Made by a program: the position numbers and the translations under genes | The notes under the pieces: generated by a model | Database searches by the model: none | The model's input: the letters and a program-made list of their open reading frames with translations, nothing else | What the model was told of the DNA's origin: nothing | Assembly (NCBI RefSeq): GCF_016892625.1 | Contig: NZ_JAFEMW010000005.1 | Span: 310,001-374,000, forward strand | Direction: 5' to 3' | DNA length: 64,000 nucleotides | Source: Brevibacterium sp. RIT 803 | Lineage (GTDB): Bacteria > Actinomycetota > Actinomycetes > Actinomycetales > Brevibacteriaceae | Shown: positions 1 through 8,668 of the stretch, piece by piece | Layout of the letters: every line of letters starts with the position of its first letter | Position numbering within the stretch: position 1 is the stretch's first letter

Positions 1-1115
1 GGCTGACCGTGGCCGAGCAGCAGATCGTCGAGATCATCAAAGCACTCTCCGTCGATGCCCGGGTGATCTCCATGGACGAACCCACCGCGGCGCTGTCAGA
101 CAATGAGGTTGCAGTCCTCTACCGGGTCATCGAGACTCTCAAATCCAAGGGCGTGGCGATCATCTACGTCTCGCACCGACTGCAGGAGGTCTTCGACCTC
201 TGCGACACGATCACCGTGATGAAGGACGGCGCTCTCGTCACCAGCGAACCGGCGTCCCAGATGGATCAGGCGGGGCTCGTGCGCGCCATGGTCGGCAGGC
301 CCATCAGCACGTTCTTTCCTGAGGCCGAGACGGGAACGGAGATCGGTGACACCGTGCTCTCGGTGACCGGCGGAGGCAACGAACAGCTTGACGGCATCGC
401 CCTCGACCTGCGCGCCGGTGAGATCCTCGGGCTGGCCGGCCTGCAGGGTTCGGGGCGGTCGGAGCTGCTGTCTGCGATCTTCGGCGCCGAGCCGTTCACC
501 CGCGGTACGCTGCACCTCGACGGCGAGGCAGTGCGCATCGCGTCCGCTCGACAGGGCGTCCGGCGGGGTCTGGCCCTGGTCACGGAGGACCGCAAGGGCA
601 CAGGTCTGGTGCTCTCCCAATCCATTCTCGACAATGCGCTGCTGGCGATCCGCGCTGTCTTCCCCTCCCGCACTTCGGGTATGCGCGCCGAGATTCCGGG
701 GATCCTCGAATCTCTCGAGGTCATCAGCCGCAATGCGGACCAGGAGGTCCGAGCACTGTCGGGAGGCAATCAGCAGAAGGTCGTTCTGGCCAAATGGTTG
801 GCCACCTCCCCACGTGTGGTGCTGCTCGACGAACCGACTCGAGGAATCGACGTCGGTGCGAAGGTCGCGGTCTACACGCTGATCCGCAGCCTCGCCCGCC
901 GAGGTGTGGCGATCGTCCTCGTCTCCAGCGAACTTCCCGAGGTCCTGGGAATGTCCGATCGGGTTCTCGTCATGTCGGATGGCCGGATCGCCGGGGAGCT
1001 TCCTCCGAGTTCGACGGAGGAAGAGGTCCTGGCCCTGGCCACCGGCACCGAGGCCCACGTGGTCAGTGATGACACGCACGTCAGCGCTGACTCCAGGGTG
1101 GTGGGGGACCGATGA
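1..1115 (+). CDS. Sugar ABC transporter ATP-binding protein (RbsA-like), 5' truncated
   Basis: Energises uptake of a monosaccharide-type substrate; cytoplasmic tandem-ABC ATPase of the RbsA/MglA/XylG class. The reading frame is open from codon position 3 and has no start inside the window: the first residues LTVAEQQ correspond to the signature region of the first ABC domain, so roughly the first 130-150 residues lie upstream. Visible are the first-domain Walker B (VISMDEPTAA, about 64-93), then a complete second domain with Walker A-like GLQGSGRSE (438-464), signature LSGGNQQ (756-776) and Walker B VVLLDEPTRG (815-844). The degenerate second Walker A is usual for this family. Its stop overlaps the next start (ATGA). 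The substrate cannot be read from the ATPase. Confidence 0.93.
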   Translation, partial: LTVAEQQIVEIIKALSVDARVISMDEPTAALSDNEVAVLYRVIETLKSKGVAIIYVSHRLQEVFDLCDTITVMKDGALVTSEPASQMDQAGLVRAMVGRPISTFFPEAETGTEIGDTVLSVTGGGNEQLDGIALDLRAGEILGLAGLQGSGRSELLSAIFGAEPFTRGTLHLDGEAVRIASARQGVRRGLALVTEDRKGTGLVLSQSILDNALLAIRAVFPSRTSGMRAEIPGILESLEVISRNADQEVRALSGGNQQKVVLAKWLATSPRVVLLDEPTRGIDVGAKVAVYTLIRSLARRGVAIVLVSSELPEVLGMSDRVLVMSDGRIAGELPPSSTEEEVLALATGTEAHVVSDDTHVSADSRVVGDR

Positions 1116-2239
1116 GAACCCAGCTGCGTCGCCTGGACACCACCGCACTCGTCTATCTCGCGCTCATCGGAGTGCTCATCATCGGTGCCGTCCTTGTGGC
1201 CACGACCGGTCGCAACTTCTTCAGCCCGGGCAATGTCCGCGACATTCTCACCGGAATGAGCGTCCTGGGATTCGTCGCCATCGGACAGACGCTCGTGATC
1301 CTCGGAGCATCCCTGGACCTCTCCGTTCCCTATGTCATGAGCCTGGCCAGTCTGGTCGCAGCGCAGACGATGAACGGCAGCGATGCGATGGTCCTCCCCG
1401 CGGTGCTGCTGACCTTGGTGGTCACTGCCTGCATCGGTCTGGCCAACGGTCTCATCGTCACCGTCCTGGGAGTCCACGGTTTCGTTGCGACTCTGGGAGT
1501 TGGTCTCATCCTCAAGGGGTATCTGGACACGAACTACCAGGGCACAGAAGGCAGTGTTCCCTGGTCGTTCCAGCTCTTCGGCGCCACCGGCGTCGGACCG
1601 GTGCCGGTCTCGACGATCGTCATGCTCGCCCTCGCCGGCCTCGTGGCATTCCTCCTGGTCCGGACCAGATTCGGCCACCACCTGTTCGCCGTCGGCGGCA
1701 ACTCGGAGGTCGCCAGACTCTCCGGCGTCCGGCAGCGCCTGCCACTGATCGGAGCGCACATCGGCAGCTCCGTCTGTGCAGGATTGGCGGGTCTGCTGCT
1801 GGCGAGTCGCCTGGGTGTAGGAAGCCCGACCGTCGGCTCACAGGGCAGCTACGATCTGCTCTCGATCGCCGCGGTGGTCCTCGGCGGAACGGTACTCATG
1901 GGCGGACGCGGTTCGATCTGGGGGACCATCGGCGGCGTCGCGATCTTCGCAGTCCTCGACAATCTCATGAGCGTCATGCAGTTCAACCCCTTCCTCAAGG
2001 ACGTCATCCGCGGACTCGTCATCATCATCGCCGTGGCGCTCTACGCTCGCCGCCGGGTCATCGCCCGCAGAATCCGTTTTGCCGATGGGCCACCAGGACC
2101 GAACATCGCCACCGGGGCCGTGCCCGACCGTGATCCCGAGACCGACCGTGATCCCGAGACCGACCGTGACCCCGACCCCGAGACCGCCCGTGGCCCCGAG
2201 CGTGACCTTGAAACCGACCGTGAAGGGAGCCGAGGATGA
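1112..2239 (+). CDS. Sugar ABC transporter permease (RbsC-like) 1
   Basis: Integral membrane permease of the RbsC/BPD_transp_2 family, 375 residues, with about eight to ten hydrophobic segments and the family-typical conserved stretch around GGTVLMGGRGSIWG near residues 255-270. It overlaps the ATPase gene and the next permease by ATGA, so the three are translationally coupled. The last ~35 residues are an Arg/Asp/Glu/Pro-rich tail (DRDPET repeated) encoded by an 18-bp tandem repeat at about 2126-2186. This tail lies beyond the membrane domain and is probably a recent slippage-derived addition. Together with the following permease it should form a heterodimeric channel. Confidence 0.92.
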   Translation: MRTQLRRLDTTALVYLALIGVLIIGAVLVATTGRNFFSPGNVRDILTGMSVLGFVAIGQTLVILGASLDLSVPYVMSLASLVAAQTMNGSDAMVLPAVLLTLVVTACIGLANGLIVTVLGVHGFVATLGVGLILKGYLDTNYQGTEGSVPWSFQLFGATGVGPVPVSTIVMLALAGLVAFLLVRTRFGHHLFAVGGNSEVARLSGVRQRLPLIGAHIGSSVCAGLAGLLLASRLGVGSPTVGSQGSYDLLSIAAVVLGGTVLMGGRGSIWGTIGGVAIFAVLDNLMSVMQFNPFLKDVIRGLVIIIAVALYARRRVIARRIRFADGPPGPNIATGAVPDRDPETDRDPETDRDPDPETARGPERDLETDREGSRG

Positions 2240-3357
2240 TTCCGAGAACTCCCGAGACCCGCCTCGGCGATGGGGGACTTCGTCGACTGATCGAACGGGC
2301 TGTGGATCCGCGGGGAGCCGTGGTCGTCCTCCTCGTCGTCATCCTGATCGCCATCGTCGTCCTCAACCCGAGCTTCGCAGAGCCGGGAGCGCTCATGCGC
2401 TTCATCCAGCGGGTCTCGCCGGTGGTCATCGTCGCCATCGGCCAGTACTTCGTCATCGTCAGCGGCGAATTCGACCTGTCGATGGGCGCAGTGGTCACCG
2501 CGCAGGTGATGACAGCGGGCCATCTCATCGGCGAAGACGACTCGAAGACGGTGCCGGTGCTCATCATCATGCTGGTCATCGGCGTCGTCGTCGGCATCGT
2601 CAACGGACTGGCCACGACGCTGCTCAAGGTCCCCTCGTTCATCGTCACCCTCGGCACGATGCTCGTCATCCACGGCGCAGTCATGTGGTGGACGGGCGGA
2701 GCGGCGACAGGCAATCCCGCCGAATCCTTCCGGCAACTCGGCCGGGGCGGAATCGAGGGGATCCCGATCCTCGGCCTCCTGCCCTATGCCGTCCTGATTC
2801 TGGTGGCAGTCATCGTCTTCGCCGTGTGGATCTCCCGGAGACCCTTCGGCAGGACCGTGGTCGCCATCGGCGACAACGCAGAGGCTGTGACCTTCGCCGG
2901 AGCGAACGTGTGGAGGACGAAGACTCTCGCCTTCGTCCTGTCCTCCCTCGCAGCGACAGTGGCAGGAGTGCTCCTCGCCGGCTATGCCGGGGTCCATCCC
3001 TCAGTCGGTCAGGGCTACGAATTCACCGCCATCACGGCAGTCGTTCTGGGAGGCGTGGTCCTCGGCGGCGGACGGGGAACCGTCCTCGGCGCACTGATCG
3101 GAGCCTTCACTCTCGAGTCGCTGTTCACCCTGCTCAACTTCACTTCGGTGCCGGCGACGATGCGCGACGCGATCCAAGGAGCCATCATCATCGCTGCGGT
3201 CGCATACTCCGGTGTGGCCTTCGCGAAGAAGCGCAGACGACCTGCCACCTCGGCGACCACGAGCCCGACGAATGAACAGACCGACCCAAGCACAACCTCG
3301 GCGGGGACATCTTCGCCGATCCAACTCACCGGCGGCGACGAAGCCGAACGGAAATGA
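2236..3357 (+). CDS. Sugar ABC transporter permease (RbsC-like) 2
   Basis: Second RbsC-family permease, 373 residues, with multiple transmembrane helices and the conserved VVLGGVVLGGGRGTVLG loop near residues 272-288. Its start overlaps the stop of the first permease (ATGA). Two different permeases with one tandem ATPase point to a heteromeric channel. The C-terminus is a Thr/Ser/Pro-rich soluble tail. A frame running through the 3' end of this gene could be mistaken for an extended start of the binding protein, but the lipoprotein signal and ribosome site argue against that. Confidence 0.92.
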   Translation: MIPRTPETRLGDGGLRRLIERAVDPRGAVVVLLVVILIAIVVLNPSFAEPGALMRFIQRVSPVVIVAIGQYFVIVSGEFDLSMGAVVTAQVMTAGHLIGEDDSKTVPVLIIMLVIGVVVGIVNGLATTLLKVPSFIVTLGTMLVIHGAVMWWTGGAATGNPAESFRQLGRGGIEGIPILGLLPYAVLILVAVIVFAVWISRRPFGRTVVAIGDNAEAVTFAGANVWRTKTLAFVLSSLAATVAGVLLAGYAGVHPSVGQGYEFTAITAVVLGGVVLGGGRGTVLGALIGAFTLESLFTLLNFTSVPATMRDAIQGAIIIAAVAYSGVAFAKKRRRPATSATTSPTNEQTDPSTTSAGTSSPIQLTGGDEAERK

Positions 3358-3373
3358 CAAGGGAGAGAACATC

Positions 3374-4585
3374 ATGAGAAGAGGACTGAGGAGCGCGCTC
3401 GGCATTGCCAGTGCCGCCGCTCTCATCGCGTTGGCAGGGTGCACGACCGACCCGTCTGTGGAACCGGCGGACGAAGGCGATGGTGCGCAGGAGGAGGCAC
3501 CGGCCGAGGAGTGGTTCGACCAGGAGCTCTACGACCAGCAGCTCAAGCAGCGTGAGGTCGATCCGGAGGGCCCGGAGGACAAGCCCTACCTGCAGATGAT
3601 CAACCCCAAGATGGGCGACACCTCGGAGTTCAAGTCCGATGGTGGGAAGAAGATGTGCTTCGCGAATGCGTCGATCTCCAACCCCTGGCGCCAGACCGGG
3701 TGGATCACGATGAACGAGCAGCTCAAGGAGCTCAAGAAGGACGGCGTCATCACTGAGATGGAGACCCGTGATGCTCAGGACAACGATGATACGCAGATTG
3801 CCGACATCGACTACTTCATCGCCGAAGGCAACTGCGATGGCTTCATCATCTCGCCCAACTCGACGGCCGCAATCACACCCGCCGTCGAACGCGCATGCAA
3901 GACAGACAAGCCCGTGATCGTCTTCGACCGTGGTGTCGAAACGGACTGCGCCGTGTCGTTCATCCACCCGATCGGCGGATTCGCCTGGGGCATCGACACC
4001 TCGCAGTTCCTCATCGACAATCTCAGCAAGGGCGACAAGGTCGTGGCGCTGCGGATTCTGCCCGGTGTCGACGTGCTCGAACAGCGCTGGGCAGCAGCGG
4101 ACAAGCTCTTCGGTGAGGCCGGAATCGAGGTCGTCGACTACTTCACGGAGGGTGACCCGGCCGAGATCAAGAAGGTCGTCTCCGATGAGCTCGCGAAGGG
4201 CGACGTCCAGGGCATCTGGATGGATGCGGGAGACGGTGCCGTGTCCGCGATCGAAGCATTCGAGGATGCTGGCAAGGACTATCCGGTGATGACCGGTGAG
4301 GACGAGCTGAGCTTCCTGCGGAAGTGGAAGGACACCGAGATGACCGCTCTGGCGCCCGTGTACACGAACTTCCAGTGGCGGACCCCGCTGCTGGCCGCGG
4401 AGAAGATCTTCCAAGGTGAGGAAGTCCCGACCGAATGGGTGCTGCCGCAGAGCCCGATCACGGCCGAGGACCTCGACGAGTACCTTGACCGGAACAAGGG
4501 AATGCCCGATGGCCACTATGCGAAGTTCGGCGGCGAGGACATGGCCGGGTATCCGCAGGTGTGGCAGGACCGAGTCATCCCCTGA
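3374..4585 (+). CDS. Sugar ABC transporter substrate-binding lipoprotein
   Basis: Periplasmic-binding-protein type 1 (RbsB/Peripla_BP_4-like) receptor for the importer encoded just upstream. The start at 3374 is preceded by a purine-rich GGGAGAG site and gives a proper lipoprotein signal: MRRGLRSA, a hydrophobic stretch, and lipobox LAGC with the lipidated Cys near residue 24. An acidic linker (about residues 30-50) follows before the globular domain. The mature part has the two-lobed fold pattern, with ISPNSTAAITPAVERA and PVIVFDRGV typical of sugar receptors. The 403-residue length is a little long for the family, owing to N-terminal and C-terminal extensions. The ligand is unknown; the adjacent isomerases suggest a rare sugar or sugar alcohol. 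Confidence 0.9.
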   Translation: MRRGLRSALGIASAAALIALAGCTTDPSVEPADEGDGAQEEAPAEEWFDQELYDQQLKQREVDPEGPEDKPYLQMINPKMGDTSEFKSDGGKKMCFANASISNPWRQTGWITMNEQLKELKKDGVITEMETRDAQDNDDTQIADIDYFIAEGNCDGFIISPNSTAAITPAVERACKTDKPVIVFDRGVETDCAVSFIHPIGGFAWGIDTSQFLIDNLSKGDKVVALRILPGVDVLEQRWAAADKLFGEAGIEVVDYFTEGDPAEIKKVVSDELAKGDVQGIWMDAGDGAVSAIEAFEDAGKDYPVMTGEDELSFLRKWKDTEMTALAPVYTNFQWRTPLLAAEKIFQGEEVPTEWVLPQSPITAEDLDEYLDRNKGMPDGHYAKFGGEDMAGYPQVWQDRVIP

Positions 4586-4684
4586 TCGGGGAATGGGGAT
4601 GATCGGCGTGTGCAGATGAACGGCGTTTGCGGACGGACGGCGTGCGCGGATGTTCGGCGTGCGTGGATGAACGGGAGTGAGAAC

Positions 4685-4705
4685 ATGACGGGAGTGAGAA
4701 CATGA
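4685..4705 (+). other. Six-codon leader ORF made by a 17-bp tandem duplication of a ribosome site and start
   Basis: The 17-mer ACGGGAGTGAGAACATG occurs twice back to back (4671-4687 and 4688-4704). The first copy opens a mini-ORF MTGVRT whose TGA overlaps the second ATG (ATGA), which is the start of the isomerase gene. Each ATG therefore has its own GGGAG ribosome site, and the leader is positioned for translational coupling. The preceding 4590-4670 stretch is a loose run of related short units (GGCGTGYG, GGATGA). Sequence observation; any regulatory effect is inference. Confidence 0.6.
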
Positions 4706-5706
4706 TCGGACCCCGTGAGATCGGCGTCAACACCTGGGTGTGGACGTCTCCGCTGAGGACGGCGAACCTCGGCGATCTGGCGGACCGAGCCCGACGATTC
4801 GGGTTCGGTCTGCTGGAACTGCCCGTGGAGAGCCCGGGTGATTGGAACCCGAACACCGCCGCCGAGGTGCTGGCCGGGTATGAAATGGGTGCGCGGATCG
4901 TGGGGGCGATGGGTCCCGGTCGTGACCTCATCGACCCGCTCTATCGTGCGGATACTCAGGACTACCTCCGGCACTGTGTGGATGTGGCTCTCGCCGTGGG
5001 GTCGCCCACCGTAGCCGGTCCGTTCACGGCCGCGACCGGCCGAGTGTGGAGGATGGATGCGGGCGAGCGGAGCCGGGTCGTGGAGACACTTCGCGAGGCA
5101 CTGCGCCCCGTTGCCGACTATGCCGCTGAACGCAGCGTGGCCCTGGCTGTGGAACCGCTCAACCGGTACGAGACGAGCATCATCAACACGGTCGACCAGG
5201 CCCTTGATGTTCTCGAACCCCTGCTGGACCGTGGAGTCGGGTTGGCTCTGGACAGCTATCACCTCAACATCGAGGAGCGCTCGCCGGCGGCCGCGATCCG
5301 GGCCGCCGGGGACCATTGTCGGGTCGTGCAGGTATGCGGCAACGATCGCGGGCCCGTGGGTGGGGACCACACCGACTGGGACTCCTTCTTCGATGCCCTC
5401 GATGACATCGCCTACGCGGGACCGCTGACGCTGGAGAGCTTCACCGCAGGCAACGACACTATCGCCGCGGCTGCATCCATCTGGCGTCCCCTGGCAAGGA
5501 CCCAAGACGAACTGGCACGGACCAGCGCAGAATTCCTCACTGAACTGCAGCTTTCGCGGGTTTCCGGCATGGCGGCGGGCAGGAGCTCGGTCGTCGGGGA
5601 CGCGGCTGACACAGGCCCGGCGGACACGGGCCCGGCGGACACGGCCCCGGAGGACACGGCCCCGGCGGACAGGGCAGCGAATACGACTGCAAGGGAGCAG
5701 CAATGA
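4702..5706 (+). CDS. Sugar phosphate isomerase/epimerase (TIM barrel)
   Basis: Xylose-isomerase-like TIM barrel (AP_endonuc_2 family) resembling ketose 3-epimerases and related isomerases. The metal/catalytic pattern of that family is visible: Glu in ALAVEPLNRYET (about residue 151), Asp and His in LALDSYHLN (about 184-190) and Glu in PLTLESF. The start at 4702 is the second of two duplicated ATGs. The C-terminus carries a disordered ADTGPADTGPADTAP-type tail encoded by 15-bp repeats (about 5605-5675). It overlaps the next isomerase gene by ATGA, so it is part of the sugar-import operon. The exact substrate cannot be assigned. Confidence 0.85.
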   Translation: MIGPREIGVNTWVWTSPLRTANLGDLADRARRFGFGLLELPVESPGDWNPNTAAEVLAGYEMGARIVGAMGPGRDLIDPLYRADTQDYLRHCVDVALAVGSPTVAGPFTAATGRVWRMDAGERSRVVETLREALRPVADYAAERSVALAVEPLNRYETSIINTVDQALDVLEPLLDRGVGLALDSYHLNIEERSPAAAIRAAGDHCRVVQVCGNDRGPVGGDHTDWDSFFDALDDIAYAGPLTLESFTAGNDTIAAAASIWRPLARTQDELARTSAEFLTELQLSRVSGMAAGRSSVVGDAADTGPADTGPADTAPEDTAPADRAANTTAREQQ

Positions 5707-6716
5707 CCGATTCATCTCATCCAGTCACTCTATTCACTGGTCAATGGGCCGATATGCCGTTCGAGGAGGTGGCTCGGCTGGCGGCGTCCTGGGGTTATGA
5801 CGGGCTGGAGATCGCGTGCTCCGGCGATCATCTGGACCTCGCCAGGGCCGAAGAGGATCCTGCGTACCTGCAGTCACGCCTCGATGTTCTGGACAGGTAC
5901 GGTCTCAAGGTGTGGGCGATCTCGAACCACCTGGCAGGCCAGGCCGTGTGCGACGACCCGATCGACTTCCGCCATCAGGCGATCGTGCGTGACTATGTCT
6001 GGGGTGACGGCGATGCGGAAGGGGTGCGCCGACGAGCCGCCGAAGATATGAAGCGGGCAGCCCGGGTGGCCCGAAAGCTCGGCGTGGACACGGTCGTCGG
6101 GTTCACGGGATCGAAGATCTGGCCGTATGTGGCGATGTTCCCACCTGTGCCTGCCGAGGTCATCGATGCCGGCTACGAGGACTTCGCTACTCGGTGGAAT
6201 CCGATCCTCGACGTCTTCGACGGCGAAGGGGTGCGCTTTGCTCACGAGGTTCATCCGTCCGAGATCGCCTACGACTACTGGACGACGGTGCGGGCACTGG
6301 AGTGCATCGACCATCGGGAAGCCTTCGGCCTCAACTGGGACCCGAGCCACTTGCTGTGGCAGGGCCTGGACACGATCGGCTTCATCACCGACTTCGCCGA
6401 TCGCATCTACCATGTCGACTGCAAAGACACACGACTTCGGCCTGCGAGCGGGCGAAGCGGCATCCTCGGTTCGCATCTGCCCTGGGGCGATCCTCGGCGA
6501 GGGTGGGATTTCGTGTCGACGGGACACGGGGACATGCATTGGGAAGATGCGTTTCGAGCACTGAGGTCGATCGGCTACGCCGGGCCGATCTCCATCGAAT
6601 GGGAAGATGCCGGGATGGATCGTCTCCACGGTGCCGCCGAGGCGGTCGTGCGCATCCGTGAACTGCTGTGGAAGAAGCCCGACGCGTCCTTCGACGCCGC
6701 ATTCTCGAACCAGTAG
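5703..6716 (+). CDS. Second sugar phosphate isomerase/epimerase (TIM barrel)
   Basis: A paralogous TIM-barrel enzyme of 337 residues, only distantly similar to the preceding one. Candidate metal ligands are Glu in FAHEVHPSE, Asp in GLNWDPSHL, His in IYHVDCKD and Glu in SIEWEDAGMD, the usual order for this superfamily. FTGSKIWPYV, NWDPSHLLWQG and DAGMDR resemble inositol- and ketose-epimerase relatives annotated as sugar phosphate isomerase/epimerase. Translationally coupled to the previous gene (ATGA). Two different isomerases but no kinase, dehydrogenase or regulator are present locally, so the rest of the pathway lies elsewhere or upstream of the window. Confidence 0.87.
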   Translation: MTDSSHPVTLFTGQWADMPFEEVARLAASWGYDGLEIACSGDHLDLARAEEDPAYLQSRLDVLDRYGLKVWAISNHLAGQAVCDDPIDFRHQAIVRDYVWGDGDAEGVRRRAAEDMKRAARVARKLGVDTVVGFTGSKIWPYVAMFPPVPAEVIDAGYEDFATRWNPILDVFDGEGVRFAHEVHPSEIAYDYWTTVRALECIDHREAFGLNWDPSHLLWQGLDTIGFITDFADRIYHVDCKDTRLRPASGRSGILGSHLPWGDPRRGWDFVSTGHGDMHWEDAFRALRSIGYAGPISIEWEDAGMDRLHGAAEAVVRIRELLWKKPDASFDAAFSNQ

Positions 6717-6808
6717 CTGCTGCTCGGATGCCTGAGAGCAGCGACCCGGCCCAGTGGGCGCTGCGACTCGGGTCAGTAGGCGCAGCGGTATCTGCCTTCT
6801 GGCTGGCT

Positions 6809-6842
6809 ATGCTTACTGGCTGGTGATGCTTACCGGCTGGCG
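6809..6842. repeat. 17-bp tandem duplication at the end of lysE
   Basis: ATGCTTACTGGCTGGTG (6809-6825) is followed directly by ATGCTTACCGGCTGGCG (6826-6842), two mismatches. The second copy contains the stop and last codons of the lysE-type gene on the minus strand. The region between the convergent genes (6717-6829) also contains GACCCG...CGGGTC and GCAGCG...CGCTGC inverted repeats, which could act as a weak two-way terminator. Confidence 0.5.
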
Positions 6843-7510
6843 AAGGCCAGCGTTCCGCCCAAGCCGATGAGCATGCCGCCGCCGATTCCACGGATGCGCG
6901 ACATCCGCCTCGGCGAGCGAGCGAACCAGCTGCGCGCGGTACCGGCGACGAAGGCCCACGACCCGTCCGAGAACAGGGCAAGAGCCTGGAAGAGGAGACC
7001 GAGGAAGATCATCTGCAACGGCACATGCCCGGCCTCGATCGAGACGAACTGGGGGAGGGCCGCGACGAAGAAGATGATGGTCTTCGGATTCGAGATGCCG
7101 ACGATGAAGCCCTGCATGAACATCGATCGATAGGTGACTTCACGACCAGCGGGGACGAAGGAATCCGCTTCGCTCTCAGCCTCCAGCGCCGTTGATGGGT
7201 CCTCGGGCACCTCATTGCCGACCTTGCGGTGTCGGATGCCCTGGACGCCCAAGTATACGAGGTAACCGGCGCCGAGGATCTTGACGATCGTGAAGATGAC
7301 GACCGATTGGGCGACGATGGTGCCCACCCCGAAGGCCACGGCCACGATGATCGGGATGATGCCGACGCTGCCGCCGAGCACGCTCGTCAGGCCCGAACGC
7401 CTGCCGTGGGAGAGCGATTGGCCGACGACGAAGAGCACCGTCGGCCCGGGAATCACAATGATGACGAGGGCTGCGGCGAGAAAGGCGAGAAGAGCGTCGG
7501 TGGTCGGCAC
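6830..7510 (-). CDS. LysE family amino acid exporter
   Basis: Inner-membrane exporter of the LysE/RhtB family (226 residues, about six transmembrane helices). Hallmarks are the N-terminal hydrophobic helix with VIIVIPGPTVLFVVGQSL (the family's PGP motif near residues 20-23), GYLVYLGVQGIRH, and MQGFIVGISNPKTIIFFVAALPQF. A charged insertion between helices 3 and 4 (about residues 95-125) is common. The start is GTG at 7510. The gene stands alone and diverges from the M50-like gene; the substrate is probably an amino acid or amine but is not readable. Confidence 0.9.
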   Translation of the reverse strand: MPTTDALLAFLAAALVIIVIPGPTVLFVVGQSLSHGRRSGLTSVLGGSVGIIPIIVAVAFGVGTIVAQSVVIFTIVKILGAGYLVYLGVQGIRHRKVGNEVPEDPSTALEAESEADSFVPAGREVTYRSMFMQGFIVGISNPKTIIFFVAALPQFVSIEAGHVPLQMIFLGLLFQALALFSDGSWAFVAGTARSWFARSPRRMSRIRGIGGGMLIGLGGTLAFASR

Positions 7511-7669
7511 TGAAGAATTCTATGGTCGCGACTCAACCGCAGGTAAGGGTCTGAGGTGGAGAGTTCGATCACATGACCGACGACCTGTGCGGGTCCGCAG
7601 GTTGGCCCTGCTGGGGTGCCGGCTTCGCGCTGAGAACCGACCGAGTGGACGGACTCGTACGGACTCTCG

Positions 7670-7704
7670 GAACCGACCCTGAAGACGTCACTCAGGGTCG
7701 GTTC
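7670..7704. promoter_or_regulatory. Perfect 13-bp inverted repeat in the lysE / M50 divergent promoter region
   Basis: Arms GAACCGACCCTGA (7670-7682) and TCAGGGTCGGTTC (7692-7704) are exact reverse complements around a 9-nt spacer that itself contains GACGTC. It lies 48 bp upstream of the M50-like start and 160 bp upstream of lysE. Because the genes diverge it is not a simple terminator; an operator or an attenuating hairpin in the M50 leader is more likely. An upstream partial copy (AACCGACCGAG) is at about 7635. Confidence 0.5.
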
Positions 7705-7751
7705 ATAGACTGGGCGGCTATGAGTGAGCAATTGACGACGGAGGTGCGTGC

Positions 7752-8501
7752 ATGGACCTGAAGCAGGGAGTTTCAACCTGGTGGGAGGCCATCACGTCCG
7801 GGTTCGGTCGCCAGGACGGGCTTGAACCCGATGTCGTGCAGCTGCTCCTCGTCATCGGCATCCCTCTTCTCGTCACGCTGACGCCGGGAATCTGGCGATT
7901 CTTCGGCATGTTCGTCACCTTCGTGCACGAACTCGGCCACGCCTTCGCCGCATTGATGACGGGTCGGGTCGTCAAGGGAATCTCCCTGAACTTCGACCAT
8001 TCCGGTCAGATGAACTCCTTTGGCAAGGTCGGATTCTCGGCGACGTGGTCGGGCTTTTGGGGATATCCGGCACCCGGTGTCCTTGGATTGGTCCTCATCA
8101 CCTCGGCGACTCAGGGGTGGGCGCCATTGGCGCTGTCGGTCGGTGCGCTCATCCTCCTGGTTGCGCTCATCTTCATCCGGAACCTCGCTGGTGCCATGAT
8201 CGCAGTGGTCACGGCTGTGGCCGCGCAGCTCGTCGTCGTATTCCTGCCGGTCGAATGGCTCGCTGTGTTCGTCGCCGGCCTGGGAACGGCCCTGGTGATC
8301 GGCTCGCTCAAGGACCTCGTCAAGGTGTTCCGCGTCCATACCCGCAGGCGCCACATCCAACAGTCGGATGCCTACATTCTCGCCCAGGGTTCGAGCCTGC
8401 CGGCGGGAGCCTGGCTGAGCCTGTTCGCACTGGTCATCATCGTCTGCGCGCTCGCCTCCGCATACATCCTGTACTCGGCGTCCACGATTGCGATCGGCTG
8501 A
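7752..8501 (+). CDS. M50 family (site-2-type) membrane metallopeptidase-like protein
   Basis: Membrane protein of 249 residues with a zinc-protease HELGH at residues 59-63 (FVHELGHAFAALMTG) inside a hydrophobic helix, matching the M50B-like family (PF13398 type). About six transmembrane helices. The second metal-ligand motif of classical S2P proteases (LDG/NPxxD) is not obvious; GYPAPG near residues 104-109 occupies the comparable place, which is usual for this subfamily. Start chosen at 7752 because GGAGG lies 8 nt upstream. Cleavage activity and substrate are unproven. No regulated sigma or anti-sigma factor is adjacent. Confidence 0.8.
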   Translation: MDLKQGVSTWWEAITSGFGRQDGLEPDVVQLLLVIGIPLLVTLTPGIWRFFGMFVTFVHELGHAFAALMTGRVVKGISLNFDHSGQMNSFGKVGFSATWSGFWGYPAPGVLGLVLITSATQGWAPLALSVGALILLVALIFIRNLAGAMIAVVTAVAAQLVVVFLPVEWLAVFVAGLGTALVIGSLKDLVKVFRVHTRRRHIQQSDAYILAQGSSLPAGAWLSLFALVIIVCALASAYILYSASTIAIG

Positions 8502-8668
8502 TCTGAGCTCACGCAGGGTCGCTGGGGGCAGTTCGGATCTGGGGTGACAGCAGTCGGGCTGGGTTTGAAGCATTCGGACCAGGTTTGAAGCAGTTGGGTC
8601 GGGGCTGGAGGCGGCCCGCGCCCAGGGGCGGGAGCAGTCGGGTCAGTGCCGGATGGCAGAATCGGAGT

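Noticed and set aside
3326..4516. Minus-strand ORF of ~396 codons opposite the sugar-binding lipoprotein
   Set aside because: No ribosome site or domain; the plus strand encodes a complete lipoprotein with a signal and lipobox.
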